A DNA stretch of 64,000 bases from Apostichopus japonicus. Lineage: Eukaryota; Echinodermata; Holothuroidea; Aspidochirotida; Stichopodidae. Positions within the stretch are counted from its first letter, which is position 1. Every line of letters starts with the position of its first letter. A program made the position numbers and the translations under genes. Under the pieces are notes generated by a model. That model saw only the letters and a list, made by a program, of their open reading frames with translations, searched no databases and had not been told where the DNA came from. The stretch lies in NCBI RefSeq assembly GCF_037975245.1, contig NC_092579.1, forward strand, positions 30,826,666 to 30,890,665, read 5' to 3'. Of the stretch, positions 62,809-64,000 are shown piece after piece.

Positions 62809-64000
62809 CAGTGGCGGAGCTAGGGGTATTGGACAGAGGGGGCGAGAATGGTCTGTATGTGCGATTTCGAATTTATCTAAGCGGAGCGCCACCGCAGGTT
62901 GGCGCGAAGCGTACAGAAATTTTTTTGAGTAAAGATACTCCCTAGATCGCCGGAAACGGCCCTTTCCGGGCCTTGCTATTTGCAGATAAACGAAAAATAA
63001 ATAGGTGTCATCGCGAACAAAATGTGACAAATGTCATAGGTAGATGAGAGCGCAATAAAAAGTTAATAATCGCGAATAAGTAAAAAGTGGTAAATAGCTG
63101 AAAAGGGCGCCAGCAGTCCATTTGAGTCCGTCAGGGGGGACTGTATGACTGTATGGACGCTTCGCCACTGTTGGGAGCGCAGTGTAGGAAGAGAAGGTGG
63201 GAGGGCGGTATTTTTTAACAGTTTGGGTGAGCGTCTGCAACGATTCCTAATGGCACGTTATCGTAAGCGTTCAACATACTTAAATAAAATGAATGAATGA
63301 GAAAGGAATTCATTTCACTTTTCAACCATTGTTTGGAACAAATTGAGCGAATTGATCATTAGTAATCTTGAAATTGATTTTATCACGGTCATTATCATGT
63401 TTCCCATATGTACCTTTCTCATAGAAAAGGAGGGAGGGCAAATCTGTACGTAATGTAATCAGAAATACTTTTAAAATAACACCAAAGAGACTAAAAATTC
63501 TTTTCGACTTTGTTAATAATGATGTCATTAAAGAGACACCGTATATACGTTGCTCGGTTGGGTTTACTGCAATAGTGGCAAATGGAGACCAATATCCGCA
63601 CTTAGTGGACCTAATGTTATAGTCGTACATTGACCTTGAACAGAGGGGCCTACCGTGAAAATGTGCGGAAAATTCATCCTTTTATATCTCAGCGAGACAA
63701 TTACACTGGATACAGAAATACGACTCAAAAGTCCTTAGATGTGATCATTATAACAATCACATTAAAAGATATGTATGAAAAGCAGATTAAAGATAAAATG
63801 GAAATTCAAATGTGGACCGAAAAACGATGTCCCTACGGATGCCTTTCAGTGACATTTCATAATTTGTGTGTTGTAGGTTCTGTAGCTCTTTTGTGGAAAA
63901 ACTTTGGAATATGCTTAAAGTTGAGAGTTCATCCATGCTTTAGATTAACGAGGGACATAGATCATCACGTTTTATGAGGAGGGAGGCTGTTTTTAATTAT
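62809..64000. mobile_element. CAGTGGCGGAGC repeat, copy 2 (runs off window)
   Basis: A direct copy of the repeat at 58775: foldback segment 62809-63170, then a collinear body up to the last base of the window. It differs from copy 1 by scattered substitutions and small indels. A 102-codon minus-strand frame (63322-63630) is open here but broken in copy 1. The element continues beyond the window. Confidence 0.78.

Overview
This is a nuclear window from an animal genome. Every recognisable gene is split by GT-AG introns, and the gene set is metazoan: SUZ12, an ER FKBP14-type protein, an F-box/kelch protein, a TAZ-kinase-like protein and a THAP-bearing transposon. The AT-rich background, dense minisatellites, a tRNA-headed SINE, many hAT-type MITEs and the recurring word TAGGCCTA suggest a marine invertebrate deuterostome, possibly an echinoderm. 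That last step is an impression from style, not a proof. All gene models were built by hand from reading frames, splice dinucleotides and phase arithmetic.

Layout. 116-5093 (minus): five 5' exons of SUZ12, a core Polycomb PRC2 subunit; the gene runs off the left edge. 6150-8646 and 12175-14973 (plus): two tandem four-exon genes for ER-lumenal FKBP14-like proteins, each with signal peptide, FKBP fold, two EF-hands and an RDEL or HDEL tail. Both have identical intron phases and have lost key prolyl-isomerase residues. A tRNA-derived SINE lies in intron 2 of the first. 17129-23565 (minus): a seven-exon, 442-residue F-box/kelch gene most like FBXO42. 24.1-34.8 kb has few genes and many transposons: two hAT-like MITEs with perfect 8-bp target duplications (25489-25990 and 27007-27824), and a 3.36-kb element with inverted ends (28613-31973) that carries a THAP exon, has a TATA box inside its terminal repeats and contains a further nested MITE.

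34808-55601 (plus): an 11-exon gene for a 649-residue protein with a Ser-rich N-terminus, a TAZ-type zinc-finger region and a C-terminal kinase fold without the HRD and DFG aspartates. I do not recognise this combination from any described family, and it is the best candidate here for something new. Nearly all of its long introns, and its 3' flank, are filled by unrelated minisatellites. One of these arrays has copied the 3' end of exon 8 with its splice donor about 12 times. 58775-64000: two direct copies of a repeat family starting with a CAGTGGCGGAGC terminus, related to the ends of the THAP element.

The genes do not form an operon or pathway. They are neighbours in a typical metazoan segment with one local tandem duplication.
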